Assembly: GCA_021713395.1 (NCBI GenBank)
Contig: JAKJJT010000009.1
Coordinates: 1 to 64,000, forward strand
Direction of reading: 5' to 3'
Origin: Thiotrichales bacterium 19S9-11
Lineage (GTDB): Bacteria > Pseudomonadota > Gammaproteobacteria > Francisellales > Francisellaceae
DNA: 64,000 nt
Part shown: positions 16,225 to 24,292 of the stretch, piece after piece
Layout: every line of letters begins with the position of its first letter
How positions within the stretch are numbered: position 1 is the stretch's first letter
Made by a program: the position numbers and the translations under genes
Notes under the pieces: model-generated
Seen by the model: the letters and a program-made list of their open reading frames with translations, nothing else
Databases searched by the model: none
What the model was told of the DNA's origin: nothing

Positions 16225-17889
16225 ATGAATAAACATGAAGCATCTATTAATGAAAATGAAATTGATGAGCTAATTAACACCGCGTTCTCATCTTTATACA
16301 ATCAGCACTTTAATCATGCTTATCAGATACTCAGTGAACTTAAAGGTGATTATCCAAACCACCCTATGATCCCCTACGGTTTAGCAATTATTGAGCACCA
16401 ACAGAATAACTTTCAAAAAGCAGAAGCGCTTTATCTAGAATCTATAAACTTAAACTCAAGTGATGCTGGTTGTTTATATAATCTTGCTAATTTATACAAA
16501 ACAATAAATGAGTTTAATAAAGCAGAAATTTATTATAAAAAATCTTTATCAGTTAGGCCTTACTTTTTTGAGTGTATTAATAATTTGGCTAATTTATATA
16601 AAGAAAATGATCAGACTCAAGAAGCAAAACAATACTATAAAAAAGCACTTTCACTTAAAGAACACCCGATGATCTATTTTAATTTAGGTCACCTATGCCA
16701 AGGGACTGGAGAGCACGGAGAAGCTGAGCATTATCTTCAAAAAGCATTAGAATTAAAACCTAATTATTTTGAGTGTATTAATAACCTGGCTAGTTTGTAT
16801 TTATCTCAAGAAAAATATGACCTTGCTGAAAAATATTATAAAGAAGCTTTAGCACTAAATAATGACTCTTGTGAGTGTCATTATAACTTAGCTAATTTAT
16901 ATAAATTAGTCGAAAATTACGACCAAGCTGAAAAGCACTATAAAATTGCCATGAAGCTAGATCCAAATTACAAGTCAAGCCACCTTAATTACGCACTTTT
17001 AAAGTTATTATTAGGAGATTATAAAACTGGGACTCAATATTATGAAAACAGAGCAACTGTTAGAGGGTTCTTACAAAACTATCAATTAAGTTCCAAGCTT
17101 TGGAACTCTGAGCATAGCCTTAACAATAAAAGTATTCTTATTATTGAAGAGCAAGGGTTTGGCGATAATATACACTTTGTTCGATTTGCAAAAAACCTTA
17201 AAGAGATGGGTTGTAAAAAAATTATTTTTTGTTGTAATCCACTGCTTCATTCTTTAATTTCAACTAATCCTTATATCGATGAAGTTATTGCAAATACTGA
17301 TAGTATCACAACTGATTACCATATTCTTTCAGGTAGCCTAATGCAGTATTTAGATCTAGATTACCCTAACTTAAAAACAGAATTACCTTATTTATATGCC
17401 GATGAATCTAAAGTTAAAACTTTTGCTAAATACTTTGATACGAAAAAATTTAAAGTTGGCATTGCCTTTAATGGCAATCCTGAACATAGAAACAATCATA
17501 ATCGATCAATTTTATTTGAACAGTTTGTGCCTTTAATTAATAGTCATCCAAATGTTGAGTTTTATAGTATTAATTTTAATGAAGAACCATTATTAGCAAA
17601 CCACCAGATAACTGATTTAAAACATTTAATTCATGACTTTTCTGATACCGCTGCAATCATAGAACATTTAGATTTATTGATCAGTATAGACTCTTCCCCC
17701 ATTCATATCGCAGGCGCTTTAAATAAACCTTGTTGGTTACTTTTATCAAAAGTACATGACTGGCGCTGGTCAATTAATAGTGATACAACGCCATGGTATC
17801 CAAGTTTTAAGTTATTTCGACAAAAAACAAACCATGTTTGGGGGAATGTGATTAGTGATATTAGTGACCGACTAAAAACACATTCATAA
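16225..17889 (+). CDS. TPR-repeat protein with glycosyltransferase-9-like C-terminus
   Basis: 554 residues. Seven to eight tetratricopeptide repeats fill about 10-265 (for example YNLANLYKxxENYDQAEKHYKIAMKLDPN). From about 295 a nucleotide-sugar transferase-like domain follows, with EEQGFGDNIHFVRFAK, a central KVGIAFNGNPEHRNNHNRS and the late IDSSPIHIAGALNKPCW motif typical of TPR-linked GT9/GT41-like proteins. It may glycosylate protein or surface sugar acceptors; the acceptor is unknown. No signal peptide, so cytoplasmic. The last 29 bases overlap the end of the convergent hydrolase gene. ATG at 16225. Confidence 0.85.
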   Translation: MNKHEASINENEIDELINTAFSSLYNQHFNHAYQILSELKGDYPNHPMIPYGLAIIEHQQNNFQKAEALYLESINLNSSDAGCLYNLANLYKTINEFNKAEIYYKKSLSVRPYFFECINNLANLYKENDQTQEAKQYYKKALSLKEHPMIYFNLGHLCQGTGEHGEAEHYLQKALELKPNYFECINNLASLYLSQEKYDLAEKYYKEALALNNDSCECHYNLANLYKLVENYDQAEKHYKIAMKLDPNYKSSHLNYALLKLLLGDYKTGTQYYENRATVRGFLQNYQLSSKLWNSEHSLNNKSILIIEEQGFGDNIHFVRFAKNLKEMGCKKIIFCCNPLLHSLISTNPYIDEVIANTDSITTDYHILSGSLMQYLDLDYPNLKTELPYLYADESKVKTFAKYFDTKKFKVGIAFNGNPEHRNNHNRSILFEQFVPLINSHPNVEFYSINFNEEPLLANHQITDLKHLIHDFSDTAAIIEHLDLLISIDSSPIHIAGALNKPCWLLLSKVHDWRWSINSDTTPWYPSFKLFRQKTNHVWGNVISDISDRLKTHS

Positions 17890-18985
17890 GGTGAGAATTC
17901 TGTGGTAATGCACCTTGATTGTTAATACTAGCAATTTTACCACTAACTGGAGATATTATATCTATACTTTTTGATTTAGACATTTGTAATACTCGACCAA
18001 TAACCTGGCCTTTTTTAATTGTTTCTCCAGGTGCAACATACCATTCATAAAGTCCACCAATTTCAGAGTAAATTGCTTTAAAATTATCTGCATGATGCAT
18101 TGTTGATGGAGCTCGCTTATCTACAAAACTGAAATCATCAACTGACTCTTTATAAGCCAGGTAGTTTATAATGCTGCAACTTTGTGCAATAGCTAAAGAC
18201 TGACTAATTTTTTCTTTTGACCCAAGCTCTAAAGTATAACCTTCAATAAGAACTTCTTCTTCACGATTAAGACGTGAAAAAGCCTTTTGCAAATGCCACC
18301 ATGGTGAAAAACTAGCTTCATCAAGCGCACCATCAAATTCATTATCCATCAAAATCACATCTGAATATTGGAAATAAGCTGCTGAATCTTTTGCGTATGA
18401 TGGGCTATAAAGATAATTAATTGCTTCTGCATCTGTATGTAGATCAAGCACAAGATCTGCTTGATAGGCAAATAACTGTAACTGGTAAGCCATAAACTGT
18501 GCGCGAGTTAGTAAATACGGCTTATCTAACGCTTTAAGTAACTGCTCACACAGTATCTCTCTAAATGCTTTTTTATATTCTGCTTGAGTGCTATTAATAT
18601 GCTCATTAGCAAATGCATTGTAATCAATTTTTGGGTAGAAATAATAACGATTCCAATTATCACCATTCATCGGATCAAAACGTCCTTGATGGGCTGAGCC
18701 AACACGAGAAGCAGCACCAGTTGGATTGCATTGCGGTATAATCGTAATATCACCTAGCGGTTGATTAGATGAAAACTGTTCTAACAATTCAAAAATAACA
18801 GCATTACCTTGAATCTCATCTGCATGCATACTCGCTTGAATATACACACTCGGCGCCTCTTGACTGCTACCTTTTATATGAATTACTTTTACAGTTAAAT
18901 CTTCACCATAAGAATCCTGACCAACACATAGCAAAGATTCTGTCATATAATCTACGCTATTTACTTTTTTTATCTCAGCCAACAT
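17861..18985 (-). CDS. AstE/AspA-type zinc hydrolase, candidate succinyl-DAP desuccinylase
   Basis: 374 residues of the succinylglutamate desuccinylase/aspartoacylase group (M14-like). Zinc ligands appear as H54-x-x-E57 (SMHADEIQGN) and H183 (DLHTD); the catalytic Glu is probably in YTLELGS (about 255). The C-terminus (about 305-370) is a lipoyl-like barrel (APGETIKKGQVIG). Last gene of the lysine operon, overlapping lysA by 16 bases. In the succinylase pathway a desuccinylase must follow DapD, and no dapE lies in this operon, so I infer that this enzyme could do that step. A role in other N-acyl amino acid hydrolysis remains possible. ATG at 18985; M14 is an alternative start. Confidence 0.8.
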   Translation of the reverse strand: MLAEIKKVNSVDYMTESLLCVGQDSYGEDLTVKVIHIKGSSQEAPSVYIQASMHADEIQGNAVIFELLEQFSSNQPLGDITIIPQCNPTGAASRVGSAHQGRFDPMNGDNWNRYYFYPKIDYNAFANEHINSTQAEYKKAFREILCEQLLKALDKPYLLTRAQFMAYQLQLFAYQADLVLDLHTDAEAINYLYSPSYAKDSAAYFQYSDVILMDNEFDGALDEASFSPWWHLQKAFSRLNREEEVLIEGYTLELGSKEKISQSLAIAQSCSIINYLAYKESVDDFSFVDKRAPSTMHHADNFKAIYSEIGGLYEWYVAPGETIKKGQVIGRVLQMSKSKSIDIISPVSGKIASINNQGALPQNSHLMNVFLVGH

Positions 18986-20184
18986 GATGCTTTTGCAACC
19001 TCTCTAATTATATTTATCTTATTATCACTAAAGATCACTTCACCTGGTAAATTATGACAAAGAAAGAACGGCATGCTTTCAGTGAAACCATAAGCACCAG
19101 TTTGATCAAAAATTAAGTAATCGCCAACTTTGATATCTTCAGCAAAATCATAACAGCCTAAATAGTCCAGACTTGTACATAATGGTCCATGAATATAAAA
19201 AGGCTTTTTCGTTGCGCATGAATCTCTTAAAAGCTGACATGGAAATGCCTCATGTGTTAATGCAGGCCTAAGTAAATGTTGACTACCACCTTCTGTAATT
19301 AGTATATCTTTACCATTAACAGACTTTCTATCGACAACTTGTGTTACATAAGCACCGTGCTCGCCAATAACATAGCGGCCCAACTCTAACCAATAATCAA
19401 TTGATGGGTTTTCTCTTTTTAGATTATTTAATGCATCAGCAATATCTTTAATTAATAATGATCGACCTTCAAATTGATATGGAATACCTAAACCACCACC
19501 TAAGTCAATTACTTGAATATTTAAACTAAGCTTTTGACTTAAGTCTAATAGAGAATTAGTAATAGTTGACCAAATCTCAAAAAGCCTAGTTACATCGGTA
19601 ATATTTCCCCATTGAAAGCAATGAAGACCAATGATATTAATGTAATCTAAATCTTCTAATTGACCATTTTTTAGAACTTCTAACCAATCAGCAGGAAAAA
19701 GTCCAAAAGGCGTCTGGCAATTACCACCACCTAAGACATTTTTTTCATCACTATCCCATGCAAGTTGCACACGCAGTAATGCTTTAACTTTAATTTGATG
19801 CTGATTAGTTATTGCTTTTAAATTTTCAAGTTGACTAGCACTTTCAAGAATAAATATGCGAACACCTTTTTCAATAAAGTAGCTAATATCACTAAAAGAC
19901 TTAGCAGGCCCTGTAAATAAAATATTTTTAGGATTAACCCCTTGCTTTAATACTTGATTTAATTCGCCAATACTTGCAACATCAAATCGAAAATTTTCTT
20001 GATTTAAACACTGAATCACAGATGATAATGGATTCGCTTTAAGCGCATACCAAAGATCAACAGGCAGTTCCTTTAGATTAGCAGCGTGATGCTTCAATGC
20101 ATCTAAATCATAATAAAAGAACGCACCTTGCATCTCTTGTGATAACGATATTATGTTTTCTCTGTGTTGATCTAAATTAATCAT
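18970..20184 (-). CDS. lysA: Diaminopimelate decarboxylase
   Basis: 404 residues, fold-type III PLP decarboxylase making L-lysine from meso-diaminopimelate, the last step of the pathway. The PLP lysine is in WYALKANP (K49); the phosphate-binding glycines are in DLGGGLGIPY; the catalytic Cys is in HGPLCTSLDYLG near the C-terminus, followed by the GAYGFTESMPFF substrate region. It starts 13 bases after dapD. The sequence is somewhat divergent from E. coli LysA, but the operon context supports the assignment over other carboxy-lyases of this fold. ATG at 20184. Confidence 0.88.
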   Translation of the reverse strand: MINLDQHRENIISLSQEMQGAFFYYDLDALKHHAANLKELPVDLWYALKANPLSSVIQCLNQENFRFDVASIGELNQVLKQGVNPKNILFTGPAKSFSDISYFIEKGVRIFILESASQLENLKAITNQHQIKVKALLRVQLAWDSDEKNVLGGGNCQTPFGLFPADWLEVLKNGQLEDLDYINIIGLHCFQWGNITDVTRLFEIWSTITNSLLDLSQKLSLNIQVIDLGGGLGIPYQFEGRSLLIKDIADALNNLKRENPSIDYWLELGRYVIGEHGAYVTQVVDRKSVNGKDILITEGGSQHLLRPALTHEAFPCQLLRDSCATKKPFYIHGPLCTSLDYLGCYDFAEDIKVGDYLIFDQTGAYGFTESMPFFLCHNLPGEVIFSDNKINIIREVAKASCWLR

Positions 20185-20197
20185 ACTATAACTACTA

Positions 20198-20944
20198 TTA
20201 TCTTAATGCTTCTTCGAGTGTTAAAGCTTTATTGCTTTTATCATCCCGATATTTAATAATAATCGGACACGCTGCTTGCAAACCTTGGGATTCCGCCCAT
20301 GCTTGTTGCAATGGTCTCGTACCTGGAACAACAACTGCCCCTTCTGGAATTGCTGCGCCTTTTTCTAAAACTTTTTCATTAACACAATCATAAACATTAA
20401 CCCCTTGTGATAAGACAACTGATGGCGCAATAACTGCTCTTTTTGAAACAACAATACCTTCGACAATGACAGCCCCAGCACCAACAAAAACATCATCTTC
20501 AATAATCACAGGACTCATGCCAATTGGCTCAAGAACTCCACCAATCTGAACGCCTGCAGATAAATGCACATTTTTACCAATTTGGGCACAAGAGCCTACA
20601 AGTACATGACTGTCAATCATCGTACCTTCATCAATATAAGCACCCGTATTGACATAAGCTGGTGGCATAATAATAACAGAAGGTGCAATATAAGCACCAC
20701 GCCTAACGGCTGAACCACCAGGTACCATTCTAACGCCATCTGCAACATTAAACTTTCTTGGTACTAAATTATGCTTATCAACAAAACCCTCATAACCACT
20801 GTTATACTCTGTATTTTCTCCTGCACGAAATGCAGCAAGAATTGCTTCTTTTACTTCTGTATTTGCTTGCCATTTACCTTCAGTTTTAATTGCTGAACGA
20901 ATTACACCTTGCTCTAATGCTGATAATGCCTCATTCCAGTTCAT
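20198..20944 (-). CDS. dapD: Tetrahydrodipicolinate N-succinyltransferase
   Basis: 248 residues from the ATG at 20944, which overlaps the dapA stop as TAATG; an upstream Met at 20977 would add 11 basic residues and lies inside dapA, so it is less likely. It transfers succinyl from succinyl-CoA to tetrahydrodipicolinate. Hexapeptide repeats forming a left-handed beta-helix run from about 75 to 205 (GAYIDEGTMIDSHVLVGSCA, IGKNVHLSAGV, FVGAGAVIVEGIVV). It is somewhat shorter than the 274-residue E. coli enzyme. It commits the pathway to the succinylase branch. Confidence 0.95.
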   Translation of the reverse strand: MNWNEALSALEQGVIRSAIKTEGKWQANTEVKEAILAAFRAGENTEYNSGYEGFVDKHNLVPRKFNVADGVRMVPGGSAVRRGAYIAPSVIIMPPAYVNTGAYIDEGTMIDSHVLVGSCAQIGKNVHLSAGVQIGGVLEPIGMSPVIIEDDVFVGAGAVIVEGIVVSKRAVIAPSVVLSQGVNVYDCVNEKVLEKGAAIPEGAVVVPGTRPLQQAWAESQGLQAACPIIIKYRDDKSNKALTLEEALR

Positions 20945-21852
20945 TAAATTGCCCCTTCTATTTCTTTTGTATGCCATAAATGAATTGATGAGTTGATGTC
21001 TTCAAGTAAATCTGTATTACTTAACTCATTTGCCATTAATGGCATTCTTAGTGTATTGGTACGAATAATATTTTGTTTTGCTAGCCAAACTTTTGTTGGT
21101 ATTGGGTTAGAAACACTAAAGCATGCACTAGTTGCTCTTTGCCAAAGTGTGTGTGTCGGCTTATCTATCTCATGCTTAAGTGCAAGTTCAACATAACGCT
21201 TGGTTTCATTTGGCCATATATTTGAAACAACTGACACAAGACCTTTTGCGCCAACTTGAGCCAGTTCAGGCATTAATGCATCTTCACCGCTAAAGACTTT
21301 AACTTCTGGTGCAAGCTTCACATAGTGTGCAAAGCGCTCAATATCACCTGATGCTTCTTTCAATGCCCAAAATTTTTGATGGCCACATAAACTATTTAAC
21401 GCTTCATAAGAAAAATTAACTCCAGTTCTTGAAGGCACATTATATAACATACATGGTTTGCTTGAATGATCTAATAGTTGATTAAACCAAGTTGCTTGCC
21501 CTAATGGCCCTGGCTTTGCATATAAAGGTGTTACCATTAGATACGCATTAATTTGTTCATATTGGTTACAATAATCAAGCCAGTTAAGCTGATCTTCTAA
21601 CCTAAAGCCACCAACACCTACCATTAACGGTACTTGCAATGCTTCTTGAGCAACAAAATCAACAACCTGTCGCTGCTCGTTAGCGGATAGCGCAAGCGCT
21701 TCACCAGTGCTACCTAAAACTAAGATGCCACAGCCAGCATCATTTTGTCTTTTAAGTAAATAGCTAAAACTGTCAAAATCAATATCACCATTAGCATGCA
21801 TTGGTGTAACAATAGCTGTCCATAAGGTTGTATTATCAAGATTCATTTTCAT
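20944..21852 (-). CDS. dapA: 4-hydroxy-tetrahydrodipicolinate synthase
   Basis: 302-residue TIM-barrel enzyme that condenses pyruvate with aspartate semialdehyde. The Schiff-base lysine is K165 in FWALKEASGD, the catalytic Tyr is Y137 in MLYNVPSRTG, and GSTGE lies at 47-51. The ATG at 21852 overlaps the dapB stop by four bases (ATGA), so translation is probably coupled. Length is normal for the family. Confidence 0.96.
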   Translation of the reverse strand: MKMNLDNTTLWTAIVTPMHANGDIDFDSFSYLLKRQNDAGCGILVLGSTGEALALSANEQRQVVDFVAQEALQVPLMVGVGGFRLEDQLNWLDYCNQYEQINAYLMVTPLYAKPGPLGQATWFNQLLDHSSKPCMLYNVPSRTGVNFSYEALNSLCGHQKFWALKEASGDIERFAHYVKLAPEVKVFSGEDALMPELAQVGAKGLVSVVSNIWPNETKRYVELALKHEIDKPTHTLWQRATSACFSVSNPIPTKVWLAKQNIIRTNTLRMPLMANELSNTDLLEDINSSIHLWHTKEIEGAI

Positions 21853-22517
21853 GATGCCCCCTTAACAATTTCATCAAACTGATAAAACCCTTTAATTGTT
21901 TGATCAGCATAAATATAATGAGCAGACCAAACTGCGCCTTCAGCAAATAACTTTCTGTCTAATGCAGTATGTGAAAACTCAATGATTTCAAATGTATTTT
22001 TTATTTTAAGTTGATGCTCACCTTTAACATCTTCTTTACGAATCGACTCAATAGGACAGCTATCTAAATCAAGCCATTTTTGCCAAGAGAGTGCCGTACC
22101 ACTTGGTTTATCAAGCTTTTGCACATGATGTGTTTCTGATAGTGAGTATTGTGCATTTTTAGAAAAGTGACGTAGTTTACCTAAGCTACTTAACGCTTCT
22201 TTGATAAGCACCATGGATAGACTAAAATTATGTGCAACAACCCAAGTTAAGCCCTCATTATTAACTGTTTGAATCAGCTCTTCATCATACTGAAAACCTG
22301 TCACACCACTAATAACCGGAATTTTTGCACTTAATAATATTGGTACAATCTCTTTAAAAACTTGAGCATTAACAAATACAATTGCAATATCCGCTTGTGC
22401 TAACTTCTCAACTGTCACTTTATTTTTAGAATCAAAAATGCCACTGATTTGATCCTGATGCAGTAAATCAATAACGGCTTGACCTGTTTTACCTTTTCCA
22501 ATTACTGCTACTTTCAT
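21849..22517 (-). CDS. dapB: 4-hydroxy-tetrahydrodipicolinate reductase (short form)
   Basis: 222 residues, about 50 fewer than E. coli DapB. The nucleotide-binding glycines are in VIGKGKTGQAV (5-15); the substrate motif is SETHHVQKLDKPSGTA, with the catalytic His pair and Lys. FAEGAVWSAHYI near the end corresponds to the C-terminal strand. It reduces the DapA product to tetrahydrodipicolinate. The ATG overlaps the lysC stop by four bases. The missing segment lies in the cofactor domain, between the first strand and the hinge; all catalytic residues are present, so it is a compact form and not a pseudogene. Confidence 0.93.
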   Translation of the reverse strand: MKVAVIGKGKTGQAVIDLLHQDQISGIFDSKNKVTVEKLAQADIAIVFVNAQVFKEIVPILLSAKIPVISGVTGFQYDEELIQTVNNEGLTWVVAHNFSLSMVLIKEALSSLGKLRHFSKNAQYSLSETHHVQKLDKPSGTALSWQKWLDLDSCPIESIRKEDVKGEHQLKIKNTFEIIEFSHTALDRKLFAEGAVWSAHYIYADQTIKGFYQFDEIVKGAS

Positions 22518-23884
22518 GCAATCATTTCCTTTTGAACTTCATGATTAATAAAAAATTGGTTATAAATTCGCTCTATGACTTCTAGAGATTGATCTTTATT
22601 AACTAAAAGGCAAATGTTATGTCCACTGGCACCATGAGAAACTAGTCGAATATTATAATCTGTTAACTCAGAAAAAAGCTCACCACTAATACCTTTTGTG
22701 ACATGTAGCTGACTACCAACAACTGCGATTAAAGATAAGTCATTCTCAATGCTAATTTTTACATTACCTAATGATTGAAGCTCTTCTAATAACGCTTCTG
22801 TAATCAAACTTGAGTGAAGGGATTGACTACCTGCATAATCAAGTGTTAAAGCAACACTCACCTCACTTGTCGTAACTAAATCAACACTAACTTTATGTTT
22901 TGCAAGAATGTTAAAAATACCTGCAAGAAAGCCCCTGGCTTGAAACATCTCATAAGACTTTATTGTTAATAACGTTTGATTCTTACGCTCAGCAATGGCG
23001 TGAATGCCAGCAGTATTATGACACTCATCTTCTGGTACTATCCAAGTACCACCTGCGCTTGGATTAAAACTTGAACCTACAAATACTCGAATATTCTGAC
23101 GTACCGCTGGCCAAAGTGTTGCTGGATGTAAAACTTTCGCACCAAATGTTGCAAGCTCTGCTGCCTCATTAAAACTAATTGAGTCAATTGCTTGTGCATT
23201 TTTAATTGCTCTTGGATCTGTTTGATAAACACCATTAACATCAGTCCAGATTTGTAATGCTTTTGCATTAAGTGCTTCTGAAATTAATGCTGCAGAATAA
23301 TCACTACCACCGCGACCGAGTGTTGTTGTATGACCATGCTGATCTTTAGCAATAAATCCTTCTGTGATAATCACAAAATCTTGAATATCAGGTAGCACTT
23401 TATCATTAATATTAGCTTTGATCTTTTCAATGTCAGGCTCTTGATCAGTTAAAACAATCAGCTCTCGTGCATCGACATGCTTTGCTTTAATACCTGAGTT
23501 AATCATCATAGCACACACTAAACGTGATGAAATACGCTCACCAAATGATAGAATATCACTTGCATGTGCTGTATTTTGCTTGTTATCTAAACAGAGCCGA
23601 GTTAATTCATCTAGCATAGAATCTATTTCAATACTTAAAGCTTGACTATTAATATGAGATAAAATAGGTGAAATAATCTGGCGTATTGTTTCTATCGTTT
23701 GAGTAATATTTAGCGCTTGTTGCTTTGCTAGCTTAACTAATAAATTTGTAATACCAGACTGAGCACTGACAACAACTAGACGAGTATTTGGTGATGCTTT
23801 AATAATTCTGATACAGTTTTCAATTGCAGAAACATTGGCAACACTTGTGCCTCCAAACTTTGCAACGATACTAGCATTTTGCAT
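22514..23884 (-). CDS. lysC: Lysine-sensitive-type aspartokinase
   Basis: 456 residues from the ATG at 23884. An upstream in-frame Met at 23965 would add 27 residues that do not resemble the family and lie inside the riboswitch leader, so it is rejected; GGGAA sits 7 bases before 23884. The protein opens SIVAKFGGTSVANV, has TTLGRGGSDYSAAL and FGAKVLHPATL, and ends in two ACT domains (about 310-450, HKVSVDLVTTSEVSVALTLD), as in monofunctional E. coli LysC. It phosphorylates aspartate, the first step to lysine. First gene of the six-gene operon, controlled by the lysine riboswitch upstream. Confidence 0.96.
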   Translation of the reverse strand: MQNASIVAKFGGTSVANVSAIENCIRIIKASPNTRLVVVSAQSGITNLLVKLAKQQALNITQTIETIRQIISPILSHINSQALSIEIDSMLDELTRLCLDNKQNTAHASDILSFGERISSRLVCAMMINSGIKAKHVDARELIVLTDQEPDIEKIKANINDKVLPDIQDFVIITEGFIAKDQHGHTTTLGRGGSDYSAALISEALNAKALQIWTDVNGVYQTDPRAIKNAQAIDSISFNEAAELATFGAKVLHPATLWPAVRQNIRVFVGSSFNPSAGGTWIVPEDECHNTAGIHAIAERKNQTLLTIKSYEMFQARGFLAGIFNILAKHKVSVDLVTTSEVSVALTLDYAGSQSLHSSLITEALLEELQSLGNVKISIENDLSLIAVVGSQLHVTKGISGELFSELTDYNIRLVSHGASGHNICLLVNKDQSLEVIERIYNQFFINHEVQKEMIA

Positions 23885-23891
23885 AACTACT

Positions 23892-23913
23892 TTCCCATTT
23901 ATTGATATGGGAA
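23892..23913 (-). promoter_or_regulatory. Hairpin sequestering the lysC ribosome-binding site
   Basis: On the transcript TTCCCAT (23913-23907) pairs perfectly with ATGGGAA (23898-23892), closing an 8-base loop. The right arm contains GGGAA, the probable lysC Shine-Dalgarno, 7 bases before the ATG at 23884. This is a plausible expression platform for translational control by the riboswitch. Confidence 0.6.
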
Positions 23914-23962
23914 GTACGGTGAAGTGACAAAGAAACTCTGACAACATTTTACCGAAGCGCCC

Positions 23963-24140
23963 CACATCATAAGTTTCATTTATGGTGTGACAGTGCTAAT
24001 CCCTTTCAGCATTAGCCCCAAGTAAAGATATGTAACATCTCTTTACTTTCGGCACTTACCCTACTTGCTTCATTGATCATCAAGTGTTACAACTTTCACA
24101 ATGAATGTATGGCTTGTGCACCTCTTCTTAAAAGCTCTAA
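23963..24140 (-). promoter_or_regulatory. Lysine riboswitch (L box) upstream of lysC
   Basis: Read on the minus strand, the leader has the conserved L-box pieces in order: AAGAGGTGCACAAGCC (24131 down to about 24112), GTGCCGAAAG (about 24055), GGGGCTAATGCTGAAAGGG with its pairing partner ATTAGC, and CACTGTCAC (about 23993-23987). A near-perfect 10-bp hairpin follows (CACACCATAA/TTATGATGTG, 23989-23963). Lysine binding is known to switch off such lysC leaders. The exact P1 boundaries are not resolved by eye. Confidence 0.9.
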
Positions 24141-24277
24141 TTATCCAAACTAACATAGTCTAGATGAAGATGCTACTATTAATTTAAATAATATTTAATT
24201 ATTTTATTTTTGATATTTAATATAAACTAAAATTGCAATAAAAAGAAGATTTGAATAATGATTGATTTATTATTCTT
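24141..24277. other. AT-rich promoter region between rarA end and lysine leader
   Basis: About 140 very AT-rich bases that must hold the lysC promoter. Several A/T hexamers resemble -10 boxes (GATAAT near 24139-24144 on the minus strand), but I cannot choose one with confidence. No gene is visible. Confidence 0.4.
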
Positions 24278-24292
24278 GGTTTATATATAACT
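24278..24292 (+). repeat. Copy 2 of dispersed motif GGTTTATATATAACT
   Basis: Identical to the copies at 4836-4850 and 56923-56937. Here it overlaps the rarA stop codon, as copy 1 lies over the end of the AAA ATPase gene; both proteins are AAA ATPases ending on the minus strand, and the third copy precedes the helicase gene rep. Confidence 0.5.

Noticed and set aside
23885-23965. N-terminal extension of lysC starting at 23965
   Set aside because: The 27 residues lie in the riboswitch leader and do not fit the family; the ATG at 23884 has a ribosome-binding site and begins the conserved domain.
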